64,000 bases of DNA, taken from positions 1-64,000 of the forward strand of contig NZ_FNDW01000005.1 of the NCBI RefSeq assembly GCF_900099685.1. The letters are read 5' to 3'. Positions within the stretch are counted from its first letter, which is position 1, and each line of letters starts with the position of its first letter. This DNA is from Chryseobacterium taeanense (GTDB taxonomy: Bacteria; Bacteroidota; Bacteroidia; Flavobacteriales; Weeksellaceae). The notes below the pieces were generated by a model. That model made no database searches, was not told the origin of the DNA, and was given only the letters and a program-made list of their open reading frames with translations. The position numbers and the translations under genes were made by a program. Below, piece after piece: positions 49,448 to 59,315 of the stretch.

Positions 49448-50371
49448 ATGAAACTTTTAGTTGTAGGAAGTGTTGCATTCGATGCAATCGAAACACCATT
49501 TGGAAAAACTGATAAAATTTTAGGAGGGGCAGCAACATATATAGGGATCACTTCATCTGTTCTGGGAGTAAAATCCGGAATTGTTTCTGTTGTGGGAGGA
49601 GATTTTCCCCAAGAGCATCTGGATATGTTTACTGACAGAGGTGTAAATATAGAAGGAATTGAGATTGTAAAAGACGGAAAGACTTTTTTCTGGTCAGGAA
49701 AGTACCACAACGATCTCAATACGAGAGATACGCTGGCTACAGAAGTAAATGTTTTGGAAAACTTCGATCCGAAAATTCCGGATTCTATGCAGGATGCTGA
49801 GATTTTATTATTAGGGAATCTTCACCCGGGCGTACAGCTTTCCGTTCTTGAAAAAATGCACAACCGTCCGAAACTGGTCATCCTTGATACCATGAATTTC
49901 TGGATGGATACCGCATGGGATATTTTAATGGATATGATCGCGAAAACAGATGTTATCACCATTAATGATGAAGAAGCAAGACAGCTTTCCGGTGAATACT
50001 CTTTGGTAAAAGCCGCGAAAAAAATTCATGAAATGGGTCCAAAATATGTAATCATCAAAAAAGGTGAGCATGGTGCTCTGCTTTTCCACAACAATAAGAT
50101 ATTTGCCATTCCTGCATTACCTTTGGAAGATGTATTCGACCCTACAGGAGCAGGAGATACTTTCGCAGGTGGTTTTGCAGCTTATCTGGCGAAAAAAGGT
50201 AAAATTGATTTCGAAACCATGAAGTCTGCTCTAATAGTTGCTTCTGCAATGGCTTCTTTCACCGTAGAAAAATTCGGAACAGAAAGAATTCAGGAAGTAA
50301 ATGAATCTGATATGTTCGGAAGATTAAGACAATTTAAAGAATTAACAACTTTTGATGTAGAACTACAGTAA
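49448..50371 (+). CDS. PfkB family carbohydrate/nucleoside kinase
   Basis: A ribokinase-like fold of 307 residues. An N-terminal GG substrate motif (GGAATYIG) and the ATP/anion-hole motif DPTGAGDTFAGGF with the catalytic Asp are visible, together with ITINDEEARQLSG. The substrate is not clear; the family phosphorylates sugars, adenosine or related molecules. Located 28 bp after gldD, so probably cotranscribed. Confidence 0.88.
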   Translation: MKLLVVGSVAFDAIETPFGKTDKILGGAATYIGITSSVLGVKSGIVSVVGGDFPQEHLDMFTDRGVNIEGIEIVKDGKTFFWSGKYHNDLNTRDTLATEVNVLENFDPKIPDSMQDAEILLLGNLHPGVQLSVLEKMHNRPKLVILDTMNFWMDTAWDILMDMIAKTDVITINDEEARQLSGEYSLVKAAKKIHEMGPKYVIIKKGEHGALLFHNNKIFAIPALPLEDVFDPTGAGDTFAGGFAAYLAKKGKIDFETMKSALIVASAMASFTVEKFGTERIQEVNESDMFGRLRQFKELTTFDVELQ

Positions 50372-50459
50372 ATACTTCTTTTTTAAGAAATATTTATAAT
50401 AAAAAATTTAGTGTAATTCGTTAAGAATTCTAAATTTGCAACTTGTTTAAAATAGTAAA

Positions 50460-51830
50460 ATGACAAATAAACTTAAGATCACTTTTCTTTTTGGAATTTT
50501 CATCATGTTGTTTGGTGGAAATACAATGAATGCTCAGCTGAAACAAGGAGATTTAGTGGATGGTATTGCTGCTGTAATCGGTGATGAAATTGTTTTGGAA
50601 TCTGATGTGAATGAACAGATGAATTATGCAAAACAGCAGGGAGCTTCTAACATGGATAAGTGTGATTTTTTGGAAAACCTTCTCAATAATAAACTTCTTG
50701 TCTACGAGGCAAAAAAAGACACATTGATTGAAAACCGTTCTGCTGCCATCAAAGAGCAGGCTAATGCAAAATATCAGCAGCTACTTTCTCAGTTTCCTGA
50801 CGAAAAAACCATGCTTGCCGCTTATAAATTCAGAAACGGATACGAAATGAAAAATGCGATCGAGAAAATCGATACGGATCAATATTACGGACAGGCAAAA
50901 TACCAGAGAATTACGGAAAAAGCCGATGTTACCCCTAATGAAGTAACGGACTTTTACAATATGTATAAAACTCAGTTGCCGGAAGTTAAAGATGAAATTT
51001 CATTGTCGCAGATCATGGTATTTCCTAAACTTACAGATGCACATAAAGACGATCTTATCAACAGGCTCAAAAAAATTAAAAAAGATATCGAAGGAGGAGA
51101 AAGTTTCGAAAGCCAGGCAAGGATTTATTCTGAAGATCCGGGTTCTGCATCGAACGGAGGTCTGATGAAAAACATCTCCAAAGGGCAAATGGTAAAACCT
51201 TTTGAAGCCGCCGCACTGAATCTTCAGGAAGGAGAAATTTCAGATCCTATAGAATCTGAATTTGGATATCACATCATACAGCTGGTGAAAAAATCGGGTA
51301 AGATTTACGATGCAAGACACATTCTTCTGATGGCAACACCTACGGATGAAGAAGTCAAAACTGCAAAAGCAAAATTAGACAGTATCCGAGGATTGATTAT
51401 CAACGGCAAAATGAGTTTTAAAGATGCTGCTTTTAAATTTTCTGATGATAAAAGAACAAAATTTAATGCAGGAGTGATTACTGGGGCAGACGGTTCAAGT
51501 AAAATAGAAAGAGAAACGGTTCCGGGTAGCATCAGTTATGAATTGGCTGGTCTTAATAAAGGCGATATTACCAATGCTTTTGAAGACAAGGACGAAAGAG
51601 AAAGAAAGGTAGTAAAGATCATTAGAATAGATGACGTAATTCCTGCACACAAGATAACGCTTGAAACCGACTACGACAGAATCAAGCAGTTGGCACTCAA
51701 CAAGACAAGAAACGAAATGCTGGAAAAGTTTGTTAATTCAAAACTTCCTACCACATTTATTTCCATTGACGGCCGCTACGACAGCTGTGCTTTCAAAGGA
51801 AACTGGAAGAAAGATTCAGTGAAAAAATAA
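50460..51830 (+). CDS. SurA-like periplasmic peptidyl-prolyl isomerase
   Basis: A periplasmic chaperone for outer-membrane proteins. The signal peptide ends near NTMNAQ. A SurA N-terminal helical domain follows (VDGIAAVIGDEIVLESDVNE). Two parvulin domains come next: the first is typical (SLSQIMVFPKL, FESQARIYSEDPGSASNGG, ESEFGYHIIQLV); the second begins DARHILLM and continues FKDAAFKFSDD. 456 residues, terminator downstream. Confidence 0.9.
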   Translation: MTNKLKITFLFGIFIMLFGGNTMNAQLKQGDLVDGIAAVIGDEIVLESDVNEQMNYAKQQGASNMDKCDFLENLLNNKLLVYEAKKDTLIENRSAAIKEQANAKYQQLLSQFPDEKTMLAAYKFRNGYEMKNAIEKIDTDQYYGQAKYQRITEKADVTPNEVTDFYNMYKTQLPEVKDEISLSQIMVFPKLTDAHKDDLINRLKKIKKDIEGGESFESQARIYSEDPGSASNGGLMKNISKGQMVKPFEAAALNLQEGEISDPIESEFGYHIIQLVKKSGKIYDARHILLMATPTDEEVKTAKAKLDSIRGLIINGKMSFKDAAFKFSDDKRTKFNAGVITGADGSSKIERETVPGSISYELAGLNKGDITNAFEDKDERERKVVKIIRIDDVIPAHKITLETDYDRIKQLALNKTRNEMLEKFVNSKLPTTFISIDGRYDSCAFKGNWKKDSVKK

Positions 51831-51837
51831 TAAATTG

Positions 51838-51864
51838 CCTTCAGAAATTTCTGAAGGTTTTTTT
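51838..51864 (+). terminator. terminator of the SurA-like gene
   Basis: A 20-bp perfect palindrome CCTTCAGAAA / TTTCTGAAGG is followed by T7. Confidence 0.85.
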
Positions 51865-51910
51865 ATGCCTGAAAGTCCCGTAAAATCACAGGTTTTATTA
51901 TTTTTACAAC

Positions 51911-52900
51911 ATGAGCAATTTTATAGATTTTAATTCAGCAAAAAAGCTTCACGAAATGCAGTCACAGCAAAATAAAATTACAGAACTGTTTAATATACAG
52001 TATCCTATCATTCAAGGAGGCATGATCTGGCATTCCGGGTGGAAGCTGGCTTCGGCAGTTTCAAATTGCGGAGGTCTTGGTTTGATAGGTTCTGCAAGTA
52101 TGTATCCTGATATTTTGCGGGAAAATATTCAGAAATGTAAGAAAGCTACTGATAAACCTTTTGGTGTAAATGTAGCGTTGCTTTATCCCAATTTACAGGA
52201 AATTATAAATATCATTCTGGAAGAAGGTGTAAAGATTGTTTTCACATCTGCCGGAAGTCCTAAAGCTTACACAGAAACTCTTCAAAAGGAAGGAATAAAA
52301 GTAGCTCACGTAGTTTCATCTACAAAATTTGCCATGAAATGCGAAGATGCCGGAGTGGATGCCATTGTCGCAGAAGGTTTTGAAGCAGGAGGTCACAATG
52401 GGAGGGACGAAACGACTACTTTCTGCCTGATTCCGAACGTTAGAAAACATATTTCAAAGCCATTAATCGCTGCCGGAGGAATTGCCTTAGGATCTCAAAT
52501 AAAAGCTGCCATGATTCTCGGGGCAGATGGGGTACAAATCGGATCCCGTTTTGCGGCAACAGCAGAAGCAAGTGCGCATGACAACTGGAAGAAGAAAATA
52601 ACCGAACTTCAGGAAGGTGATACACACCTTACGCTGAAAGAACTTGCGCCTGTAAGAATGGTAAAAAACAAATTCTTTAATGAATTGGAGGAAATCTATA
52701 ATATCGGAAGAAATAAAGAATCTTTGATAGCTTCTTTAGGCCGTGCAAGAGCTAAACGCGGAATGTTTGAAGGTGAAATGGAAGAAGGTGAGCTGGAAAT
52801 CGGACAGGTTTCTGCTTTAATCGATGAAGTACTTCCGGTTGAAACTGTTTTTAAAAATTTATTAAACGAATTTGAAGCAGCTAAAATGCCTGTATTTTAA
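51911..52900 (+). CDS. nitronate monooxygenase-like flavoprotein
   Basis: An FMN-dependent TIM-barrel of the NPD/FabK group: YPIIQGGMIWHSGWKLASAV at the N-terminus, NCGGLGLIGS, VAEGFEAGGHNG, AAGGIALGSQI, and ADGVQIGSRFAATAEA. It could oxidise nitronates or, less likely, act as an enoyl-ACP reductase; the sequence alone does not decide. 329 residues; the first 20 or so are a polar extension. Single gene. Confidence 0.85.
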   Translation: MSNFIDFNSAKKLHEMQSQQNKITELFNIQYPIIQGGMIWHSGWKLASAVSNCGGLGLIGSASMYPDILRENIQKCKKATDKPFGVNVALLYPNLQEIINIILEEGVKIVFTSAGSPKAYTETLQKEGIKVAHVVSSTKFAMKCEDAGVDAIVAEGFEAGGHNGRDETTTFCLIPNVRKHISKPLIAAGGIALGSQIKAAMILGADGVQIGSRFAATAEASAHDNWKKKITELQEGDTHLTLKELAPVRMVKNKFFNELEEIYNIGRNKESLIASLGRARAKRGMFEGEMEEGELEIGQVSALIDEVLPVETVFKNLLNEFEAAKMPVF

Positions 52901-52952
52901 CGTTTAATAATTTACATTCATAATGCATTATTGAACATCAGTAAAAGAAACG

Positions 52953-52980
52953 AAGCGGGCTTTAGTCCGCTTTAATTTTT
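52953..52980 (+). terminator. terminator of the flavoprotein gene
   Basis: An 8-bp stem AAGCGGGC / GTCCGCTT (one G-U pair) is followed by a T-rich tail. Confidence 0.65.
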
Positions 52981-52999
52981 ATAGACGTAAAAATTGCTT

Positions 53000-53626
53000 T
53001 TAGCCTAAACTTAAAGATTCAATTTCAGATAAAATATTTTCTCTTGCACGGAGTTCATATTTTTCTTTAAAATATTCAGTTTTAAAAATACTTTCATACT
53101 TCAGAAAATGTTCAAGTACTTTTTTTCTTCCCGGTTTATATAGAAGGTCAGGATATATGGAGTATTCTTTTCTGATTTTTTGAGTGTAAGAGACATATTT
53201 TTCAGACTCACTTCCGAGAATCGAAAGATCTGCATCAAGAAGATAATTGATATCATTATCATCAGACTGTTTGTGAAATTTTGTAGCAATGATCTGATCA
53301 GAAACTTTTTGAATAAAAGTTGAATCAAAACCTAGCTTTTGAAGGTTTTTTCTGGCAACTTCTGCACTTTTTTCTTCATTGGATTTTGAAACAGCATTAT
53401 AAATCACATCGTGATAGAATACAGCAAATGAAACAGCTTGAAAATTTTCAATGTTATTCTTTATATCATCAAGTTCGGAAAACATACATTTAAGATGGTC
53501 AAAATTGTGATAGAATCTGCTCTTTTCACAGTATCTTTTATCTAATTCAGACCACAGGTTTTCAACGAGTTTTAAATCTCCTGTTAAGCGATTACAGCAT
53601 TTTGAAAATCTTTCTTTAAGGAACAT
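53000..53626 (-). CDS. HD superfamily metal-dependent phosphohydrolase
   Basis: A 208-residue HD-domain protein of the COG4339 type: RFYHNFDHLKCM (first His), AVFYHDVIYN (HD pair), and LLDADLSILGSE (distal Asp). The substrate is unknown, possibly nucleotides. It is 32 bp downstream of the rhodanese gene on the same strand, so the two may be cotranscribed. Confidence 0.85.
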   Translation of the reverse strand: MFLKERFSKCCNRLTGDLKLVENLWSELDKRYCEKSRFYHNFDHLKCMFSELDDIKNNIENFQAVSFAVFYHDVIYNAVSKSNEEKSAEVARKNLQKLGFDSTFIQKVSDQIIATKFHKQSDDNDINYLLDADLSILGSESEKYVSYTQKIRKEYSIYPDLLYKPGRKKVLEHFLKYESIFKTEYFKEKYELRARENILSEIESLSLG

Positions 53627-53658
53627 TCTAAAATTTTTAAGATAAAAAAAGGAACTTT

Positions 53659-53958
53659 TTAAAAAGTTCCCTGATTTGCTTCTATAGCCTGTTTCAGCTC
53701 TGCCCAGCCACCACCATTATGACCGTCTTTTAAACCTTGTGAATTCAGATATTCCAGCGCTTTTCCGCTTCTGTTACCACTTCTGCAGAAAATGACCACC
53801 GGCTTTTCAATAGACAGAATCTCTTCCTGTCTGTCTTCTACCTCACCCAAAGGAATATTTTTAGCTCCTTCTATATGTCCGTCCATCTCAAGCTCCATAG
53901 GCTCGCGAACGTCGATTAATTCATAATTTCCTGATTTTAAAACTTCTGCTAAAGACAT
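53659..53958 (-). CDS. rhodanese-like sulfurtransferase
   Basis: A single-domain 99-residue rhodanese with LIDVREPMELEMDGHI and the catalytic loop IFCRSGNRSGKAL, and NGGGWAELK near the end. It could move sulfur or act as a thiol carrier. It precedes the HD-domain gene. Confidence 0.92.
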   Translation of the reverse strand: MSLAEVLKSGNYELIDVREPMELEMDGHIEGAKNIPLGEVEDRQEEILSIEKPVVIFCRSGNRSGKALEYLNSQGLKDGHNGGGWAELKQAIEANQGTF

Positions 53959-54023
53959 AATGATTTTGATTTATTAAATACTTAACGAAATTACGTAAAA
54001 TTAATGATAATTAACTACGTGTT

Positions 54024-55247
54024 CTAGAATAATGTGTACCCTAAAATAAGAGAAATGGTCTGATATTTTGAAGTCATGTAAAGATAATTTTGTAGAAGAT
54101 TTCTTTGCGTTGTTGCACGCAATTCGACCAAAAATCTGTCATTATATTTATATCCGACACCAAATGCAAGATTACTGCCGGAATCAATCTTAATTTCTGT
54201 GAAATCCATTTTAAGTTTGGAATTAAGCTCAAGATCCATTATGTATGCAGCGTTTAAGAAAATCTTTGATTTGTTATTTAGAAAGAAATAATATCTCACC
54301 CCAAACGGAACTTCTATGGATTTATAATCCACCTCTCTTGTCGATTTTGTTTCAAAATACTGACCAGCATATGCAATCGATTCTTTCTCAGTCTTATAGT
54401 ATTGATAAGTTGGCTCAACAAACAGAGCCCATTTATTTTTGTTGAATGGAAGTATAAACTCCGCCTCAATTCCTATTCTGAAAGATGTTTTACGATCGAA
54501 TTTCGTAGTTTCAGCTGATGAATATGGTGAATATAATGAATTGGTAACTTCAAATGAAGAGAAATTAATTCCAGGTCTGATATTTAAATTGAAAAGATCT
54601 GCCTTTTCCGCCGGTTGATTATAATTTATTGCAACATTCCCATCACTACAAGAGTTATATCTCATAAATAAGTTTGCAAGATCTTTGGTCTTGTATTTTG
54701 CTGCATCAATTTTTTTGTTTTCAACCCCGCAATTTAAAATTTCAGCAAGTTGCTTTTTATAATCTTCATTATGTGCAATTTGGTTAGTGTCAATATAATA
54801 AGATTTATAGATTAACTGCTTTGTTTCAGAGTTGTTAATGTTGAAAAAAAACTTTTGGATTTCTGAGTTTTCATAATATAAAAGATCAGCCTTTCCGTCG
54901 ATTATGTATTTAAGAAATACTGTTTTCTCTTCAAATTGGGGCTTTCTTTCATAGGACATATCGGATAACTGCTCAGATGAATAGTCAATCATTACCTTTT
55001 TTCTGACATATTTGCTTTCACTACCGATTCCGAATTCCTGAATGTTTGCAATGTTTTCTCTTTTAATATCAGCCGACCCTTCGATTTTATATTCAAATTC
55101 TGTGGGATTATTTTTCCAGTCAAGATTTTTAATTAAAACTTCACTCTTTTTACCCGAGTTATTAATAAAATATCCTTTTTCGAATTTGATTTGCGCATTG
55201 AATAGGCTAACTGAGGAAATGCAGGCTAATAGAATTATTTTCTTCAT
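54024..55247 (-). CDS. outer-membrane beta-barrel protein
   Basis: A 407-residue protein with a signal peptide (LLACISSVSLFNAQ), an N-terminal domain of about 180 residues of unknown type (GKKSEVLIKNLDWKNNPTEF), and a C-terminal PorT-like or OmpA-like barrel (DLFNLNIRPGINFSSFEV, VPFGVRYYFFLN, LAFGVGYKYNDRFLVELR) ending in an aromatic residue (GYTLF). The function is unknown. Single gene, divergent from queG. Confidence 0.82.
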   Translation of the reverse strand: MKKIILLACISSVSLFNAQIKFEKGYFINNSGKKSEVLIKNLDWKNNPTEFEYKIEGSADIKRENIANIQEFGIGSESKYVRKKVMIDYSSEQLSDMSYERKPQFEEKTVFLKYIIDGKADLLYYENSEIQKFFFNINNSETKQLIYKSYYIDTNQIAHNEDYKKQLAEILNCGVENKKIDAAKYKTKDLANLFMRYNSCSDGNVAINYNQPAEKADLFNLNIRPGINFSSFEVTNSLYSPYSSAETTKFDRKTSFRIGIEAEFILPFNKNKWALFVEPTYQYYKTEKESIAYAGQYFETKSTREVDYKSIEVPFGVRYYFFLNNKSKIFLNAAYIMDLELNSKLKMDFTEIKIDSGSNLAFGVGYKYNDRFLVELRATTQRNLLQNYLYMTSKYQTISLILGYTLF

Positions 55248-55311
55248 GGTTATTATGAATTTCTCCTTATGAGATATTAATTATTAAAGCCGCAAATTTA
55301 TAAAATAATCT

Positions 55312-55319
55312 TAGTTTTG
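55312..55319 (+). promoter_or_regulatory. -7 element (TAGTTTTG) of queG
   Basis: Matches TAnnTTTG, 12 nt before the ATG at 55332. Confidence 0.4.
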
Positions 55320-55331
55320 CAAGGTAAAATC

Positions 55332-56276
55332 ATGAATTCAAACGCAGAAAAATATTCACAGCTGATAAAAGCCAGGGCACAAAGTTTTGGATTTCAGAGT
55401 TGTGGTATTTCGAAAGCTGGTTTTTTGGAAGAAGAAGCCCGTCCTTTAGAAGCTTGGCTGAAAAATAACTTCCATGGCGAAATGAAATACATGGAAAATC
55501 ATTTTGATAAAAGACTGGATCCGAGATTACTCGTAGAAGGTTCAAAATCAGTAATTTCACTGTCTTATAATTATTTCCCTGATGAACAGATTTCAACACT
55601 GGATAACTTCAAGATTTCAAAATATGCCTATGCAGAAGATTATCATGAAGTAATAAAAGAAATCCTGAGAGATATGGTTTCCGGGCTTCAGGAAGAGATT
55701 GGCGAATTCGCATTTCGGGTTTTTGTAGATTCTGCACCCGTTCTGGAAAGAAGCTGGGCCAGAAAATCAGGAATTGGATGGGTCGGTAAAAATGCAAATC
55801 TTATTACTAAACAGAACGGATCATTCTATTTTCTGGCAGAAATCATCTGCGATCTGGAACTGATTCCCGATCATGAAACAACAGACCATTGCGGCACGTG
55901 TCGAAAATGCATTGATGCCTGTCCTACAAATGCTATCGTTTCCGAAAAACTGATTGATGGAAGCAAATGTATTTCTTACGCTACCATTGAATTAAAAGAT
56001 TCTATTCCCGATTATTTTAAAGATAAAATGGATGACTGGATGTTCGGTTGTGATGTGTGTCAGGATGTTTGTCCGTGGAACAGATTTTCAGCACCTCATC
56101 ATCAAACCAAATTCAGACCTAACGAATCATTAAAAAATTTCAAAAAAGGAGAGTGGAAAGAACTTACACAGGAATTGTTTTCAGAAGTATTCAGAAAATC
56201 ACCGGTTAAAAGAACCAAATTTGCCGGCTTAAAAAGGAATATTGAATTTTTGGAGAAAAAATCGGATAAATTGTAA
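55332..56276 (+). CDS. queG: epoxyqueuosine reductase
   Basis: QueG performs the last step of queuosine tRNA modification using cobalamin and two [4Fe-4S] clusters. The cluster Cys motifs are [13 protein letters not shown] and [11 protein letters not shown]. Conserved segments include ISLSYNYFP and [20 protein letters not shown]. 314 residues from the ATG at 55332, consistent with the short bacterial form. Confidence 0.95.
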   Translation: MNSNAEKYSQLIKARAQSFGFQSCGISKAGFLEEEARPLEAWLKNNFHGEMKYMENHFDKRLDPRLLVEGSKSVISLSYNYFPDEQISTLDNFKISKYAYAEDYHEVIKEILRDMVSGLQEEIGEFAFRVFVDSAPVLERSWARKSGIGWVGKNANLITKQNGSFYFLAEIICDLELIPDHETTDHCGTCRKCIDACPTNAIVSEKLIDGSKCISYATIELKDSIPDYFKDKMDDWMFGCDVCQDVCPWNRFSAPHHQTKFRPNESLKNFKKGEWKELTQELFSEVFRKSPVKRTKFAGLKRNIEFLEKKSDKL

Positions 56277-56621
56277 GATATTTTTGGGGGATAAAATCCT
56301 GTCTGGAATTTTTCAGGTTCCAAAATAAAAAGGGTAAACAACCATTCCTTAAATTCAATATTTAAAGAGGTTAAGATTTTGAAAGTTAAAAGCTAAAAAA
56401 AAAAGACTTTCAGGAGATTATATCTCACCGAAAATCAACGTTTTTTTTGTACTCTTTTAGGAGCAACTTTTACTCTTATTTTAAATCTTTTGTTTGATTT
56501 AGAGTTTTTCTGCATATTTGTGAACAATTTGTACTTAAATTTAAGAAAAAATTAATTTAAAACAAATACTTTTGAGAAAATTAATATTAAATTTTTATTA
56601 ACTATATTTAAAGAAAAGGCT
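56277..56621. other. AT-rich intergenic region, nothing supported
   Basis: This 345-bp stretch between queG and the DUF2459 gene holds poly-A/T runs and a weak TAAATC / GATTTA hairpin near 56490, but no convincing gene or terminator. Confidence 0.4.
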
Positions 56622-57299
56622 GTGAAAAAGATGCTATTTATCATTCTTAAAACCTTGGGTGTCATTGTCGGAATTGTTTTGCTGTATGTTGCTTTGGGAT
56701 ATCTGTTGCCTTTTATTGAAATTTCGGCTAAAGATGACGGCCAGGAGAAAGAAATTCCTATTTATATTTATACTAATGGGGTACATACGGATATTGTGAT
56801 GCCTGTAAAAAATAACCTTCACGACTGGAGTGCTGAAATCCCATTTGAAAATACAAAATCAAAAAAAACAGATTACCGTTACATAGGAATTGGCTGGGGC
56901 GACAAAGGTTTTTATCTTGATACGCCTACTTGGGCAGATCTGAAGTTTTCTACAGCTTTCAAAGCTGCGTTCTGGCTTAGTGAATCTGCGATGCATTGTA
57001 CTTACTATCAGAAAATGAAAGAGGGAGATGACTGTAAAATGATTTTGATTAGCAGGAATCAGTATAAAAAGTTGGTACAATTCATAGAACATAAGTTTGA
57101 TAAGGATCAAAATGGAAAATTTATCCTGATTCCCACCAAAGCGGTCTATGGTGATAATGATGCATTCTACGATGCCAAAGGAAAATATAGTTTTCTCGAT
57201 ACCTGTAATACCTGGGCGAATAACGCTCTGAAAGCGGCAGAGCAAAAAGCTGCACTCTGGACTCCTACCGATTACGGTATATTTTTGCACTATAAATAA
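56622..57299 (+). CDS. DUF2459 / TIGR02117 family protein
   Basis: One N-terminal membrane helix (about 8-28), then the family pattern IYIYTNGVHTDIVMPV, YIGIGWGDKGFYLDTPTW, and SFLDTCNTWANNALKAA with a conserved Cys. Members are annotated only as conserved proteins. The HTD and C-N motifs hint at a hydrolase of the papain-like NlpC type, which is speculation. Start GTG 56622 or ATG 56631. 225 residues. Confidence 0.8.
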   Translation: MKKMLFIILKTLGVIVGIVLLYVALGYLLPFIEISAKDDGQEKEIPIYIYTNGVHTDIVMPVKNNLHDWSAEIPFENTKSKKTDYRYIGIGWGDKGFYLDTPTWADLKFSTAFKAAFWLSESAMHCTYYQKMKEGDDCKMILISRNQYKKLVQFIEHKFDKDQNGKFILIPTKAVYGDNDAFYDAKGKYSFLDTCNTWANNALKAAEQKAALWTPTDYGIFLHYK

Positions 57300-57464
57300 T
57301 TTTCTAGAAACGACAATGTAAAAATGATGGTGTTCAGAAATATCTATATAATTTTGAACATGGAAATATGATATATTCGACCACTTTTTATAAAGTGGTT
57401 TTTTATTTTGAGTCTGTAAAGTCTGGAATGTGGTATTTTTATTGCATTTCCAAATAAAAAAATA

Positions 57465-57923
57465 ATGAAACATAGACTTTTTCGCGAGCAGCAGCTGAAT
57501 TGCGATATAGACACAGCCTGGAAGTTTTTTTCTTCTGCGGCCAATCTCTCCAAAATTACTCCGGAAGATATGAATTTCGTTGTCCTGACGAAATTTGAGA
57601 ATGATGAAATCTACGAAGGGATGATTATCGATTATTTTGTTTCGCCATTGTTCGGAATTAAAATGAAATGGAAAACCGAGATTATTCAGGTTGATTTCAG
57701 AAAGAGTTTTACCGATTTTCAGAAAAAAGGTCCTTATAAGCTTTGGCATCATCATCATGAATTCATAGAAAATGAAAATGGTGTTTTGATGAAAGATACC
57801 GTAGATTATGAATTGCCTTTCGGTTTTTTAGGCGAAATTGCCCATAAACTTTTTGTTAAAACTAAACTGGAGCATATTTTCAACTATCGATTTGAAATAC
57901 TTGAAAAACGTTTTAATCAATAA
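57465..57923 (+). CDS. SRPBCC family protein
   Basis: A 152-residue START/Bet v1-like ligand-binding protein (FREQQLNCDIDTAWKFFSSA, NLSKITPEDMNF, HHHHEFIENENGVLMKDTVDY). Relatives sit next to photolyase genes in many Bacteroidota. Here the photolyase starts 7 nt after the stop, so the two form an operon. Confidence 0.85.
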   Translation: MKHRLFREQQLNCDIDTAWKFFSSAANLSKITPEDMNFVVLTKFENDEIYEGMIIDYFVSPLFGIKMKWKTEIIQVDFRKSFTDFQKKGPYKLWHHHHEFIENENGVLMKDTVDYELPFGFLGEIAHKLFVKTKLEHIFNYRFEILEKRFNQ

Positions 57924-57930
57924 AATAGAA

Positions 57931-59232
57931 ATGCCTGAAATAAAAGATAAAATAAATATTTTCTGGTTTCGCAGAGATATAAGGCTGCAAGACAATTGCG
58001 GATTGTCTGAGGCTCTAAAGCAAGGCTTTAAAGTGCTTCCCATTTTTATTTTCGATAAAGAAATTCTTGATAAGCTTGAAAATAAGAACGATAAAAGAGT
58101 AGATTATTTCCATCAGGCTTTAAAAGAAATTCATCAGGAACTGAAAACATACAAAAGCGGAATTACTGTTTTCCATGAAAAACCTCTGGACGCATTCAAA
58201 AAACTTGTTCAGCAATATAATATTGATACCGTTTTTTGCAACTCAGATTATGAACCTGAAGCAATACGGCGGGATATGGAAATTGAAAAGTTTCTCAAAA
58301 AAAATATAATCAGTTTTAAAAGCTTTAAAGATCAGGTGATTTTTGAAAAAGACGAAGTTCTAAAGAAGGATGGAACGCCTTATACCGTCTATACACCGTA
58401 TTCAAAAAAATGGAAAGAACTTTTCAATAAAAATAAAATTGAAATATTTACCACCGATTTTTCTAATTTTTTAAAATATAAGACTCCCGATTTTCCGGAA
58501 CTTGATGATATTGGATTCAAGAAAACAGAAATAAAATTTACAAATCCTACTCTTAAAAAATCAATTATTGACGATTATGACCAGCACAGGGATTTTCCGG
58601 CTATGGATCATACGACACATTTGGGAGTTGCTTTACGTTTTGGTACGATATCAATCCGAAAATGTGTTCAGTTTGCTTCAGAGCATAATGAAATCTGGCT
58701 TAATGAACTGATTTGGAGAGAGTTTTTTATGCAGATTCTGTATCATTTTCCGAAAGTTGTACATCATTCATTCAAAGAAAAATATGAAAATATAAAGTGG
58801 AGAAATAACGAAAAAGAATTTGATCTCTGGTGCAAGGGGCGAACCGGCTATCCTATTGTGGATGCAGGAATGCGGCAATTGAACGAAACAGGTTTCATGC
58901 ACAACAGAGTAAGAATGATCGTGGCGAGTTTCCTGACGAAGCATCTTTTGATCGACTGGCGTTGGGGCGAAGCTTACTTTGCAGAGAAACTTTTGGATTA
59001 TGAACTTTCCTCCAATAATGGTAACTGGCAGTGGGCTGCTGGTTGTGGTTGTGACGCTGCCCCTTATTTCAGGGTTTTCAATCCTTATGAACAAACCAAA
59101 AAATTTGATAAAGATTATAAATATATCAAAGAATGGCTTTCTGAAAAAGAAATGAATATTGAACCGATTGTGGAACACACATTTGCAAGGAAAAGAGCGC
59201 TTGAAGTTTATGGAAAAGCGGTAAAAGAATGA
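57931..59232 (+). CDS. cryptochrome/deoxyribodipyrimidine photolyase
   Basis: A flavoprotein of 433 residues with an N-terminal photolyase domain (IFWFRRDIRLQDNCGL) and a C-terminal FAD-binding domain (THLGVALRFGTISIR, LIWREFFMQILYHFP, GYPIVDAGMRQL, HNRVRMIVASFLTKHLL, GNWQWAAGCGCDAAPYFRVF). It fits class I CPD photolyases, which repair UV pyrimidine dimers with blue light; a cryptochrome role cannot be excluded. The ATG at 57931 was chosen; codons upstream overlap the SRPBCC gene. Confidence 0.92.
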   Translation: MPEIKDKINIFWFRRDIRLQDNCGLSEALKQGFKVLPIFIFDKEILDKLENKNDKRVDYFHQALKEIHQELKTYKSGITVFHEKPLDAFKKLVQQYNIDTVFCNSDYEPEAIRRDMEIEKFLKKNIISFKSFKDQVIFEKDEVLKKDGTPYTVYTPYSKKWKELFNKNKIEIFTTDFSNFLKYKTPDFPELDDIGFKKTEIKFTNPTLKKSIIDDYDQHRDFPAMDHTTHLGVALRFGTISIRKCVQFASEHNEIWLNELIWREFFMQILYHFPKVVHHSFKEKYENIKWRNNEKEFDLWCKGRTGYPIVDAGMRQLNETGFMHNRVRMIVASFLTKHLLIDWRWGEAYFAEKLLDYELSSNNGNWQWAAGCGCDAAPYFRVFNPYEQTKKFDKDYKYIKEWLSEKEMNIEPIVEHTFARKRALEVYGKAVKE

Positions 59233-59315
59233 AATGAATTTTTTGCTGTTAATAATTGAAATTTTACATCGTAAATTTAATATTCTCTTAGATAATTTAT
59301 TCCTAAATTTATAGT

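Noticed and set aside
56859..57758. A 299-codon open frame on the minus strand
   Set aside because: It runs antisense through the DUF2459 and SRPBCC genes, both of which have clear family motifs; its composition is that of reversed coding sequence.
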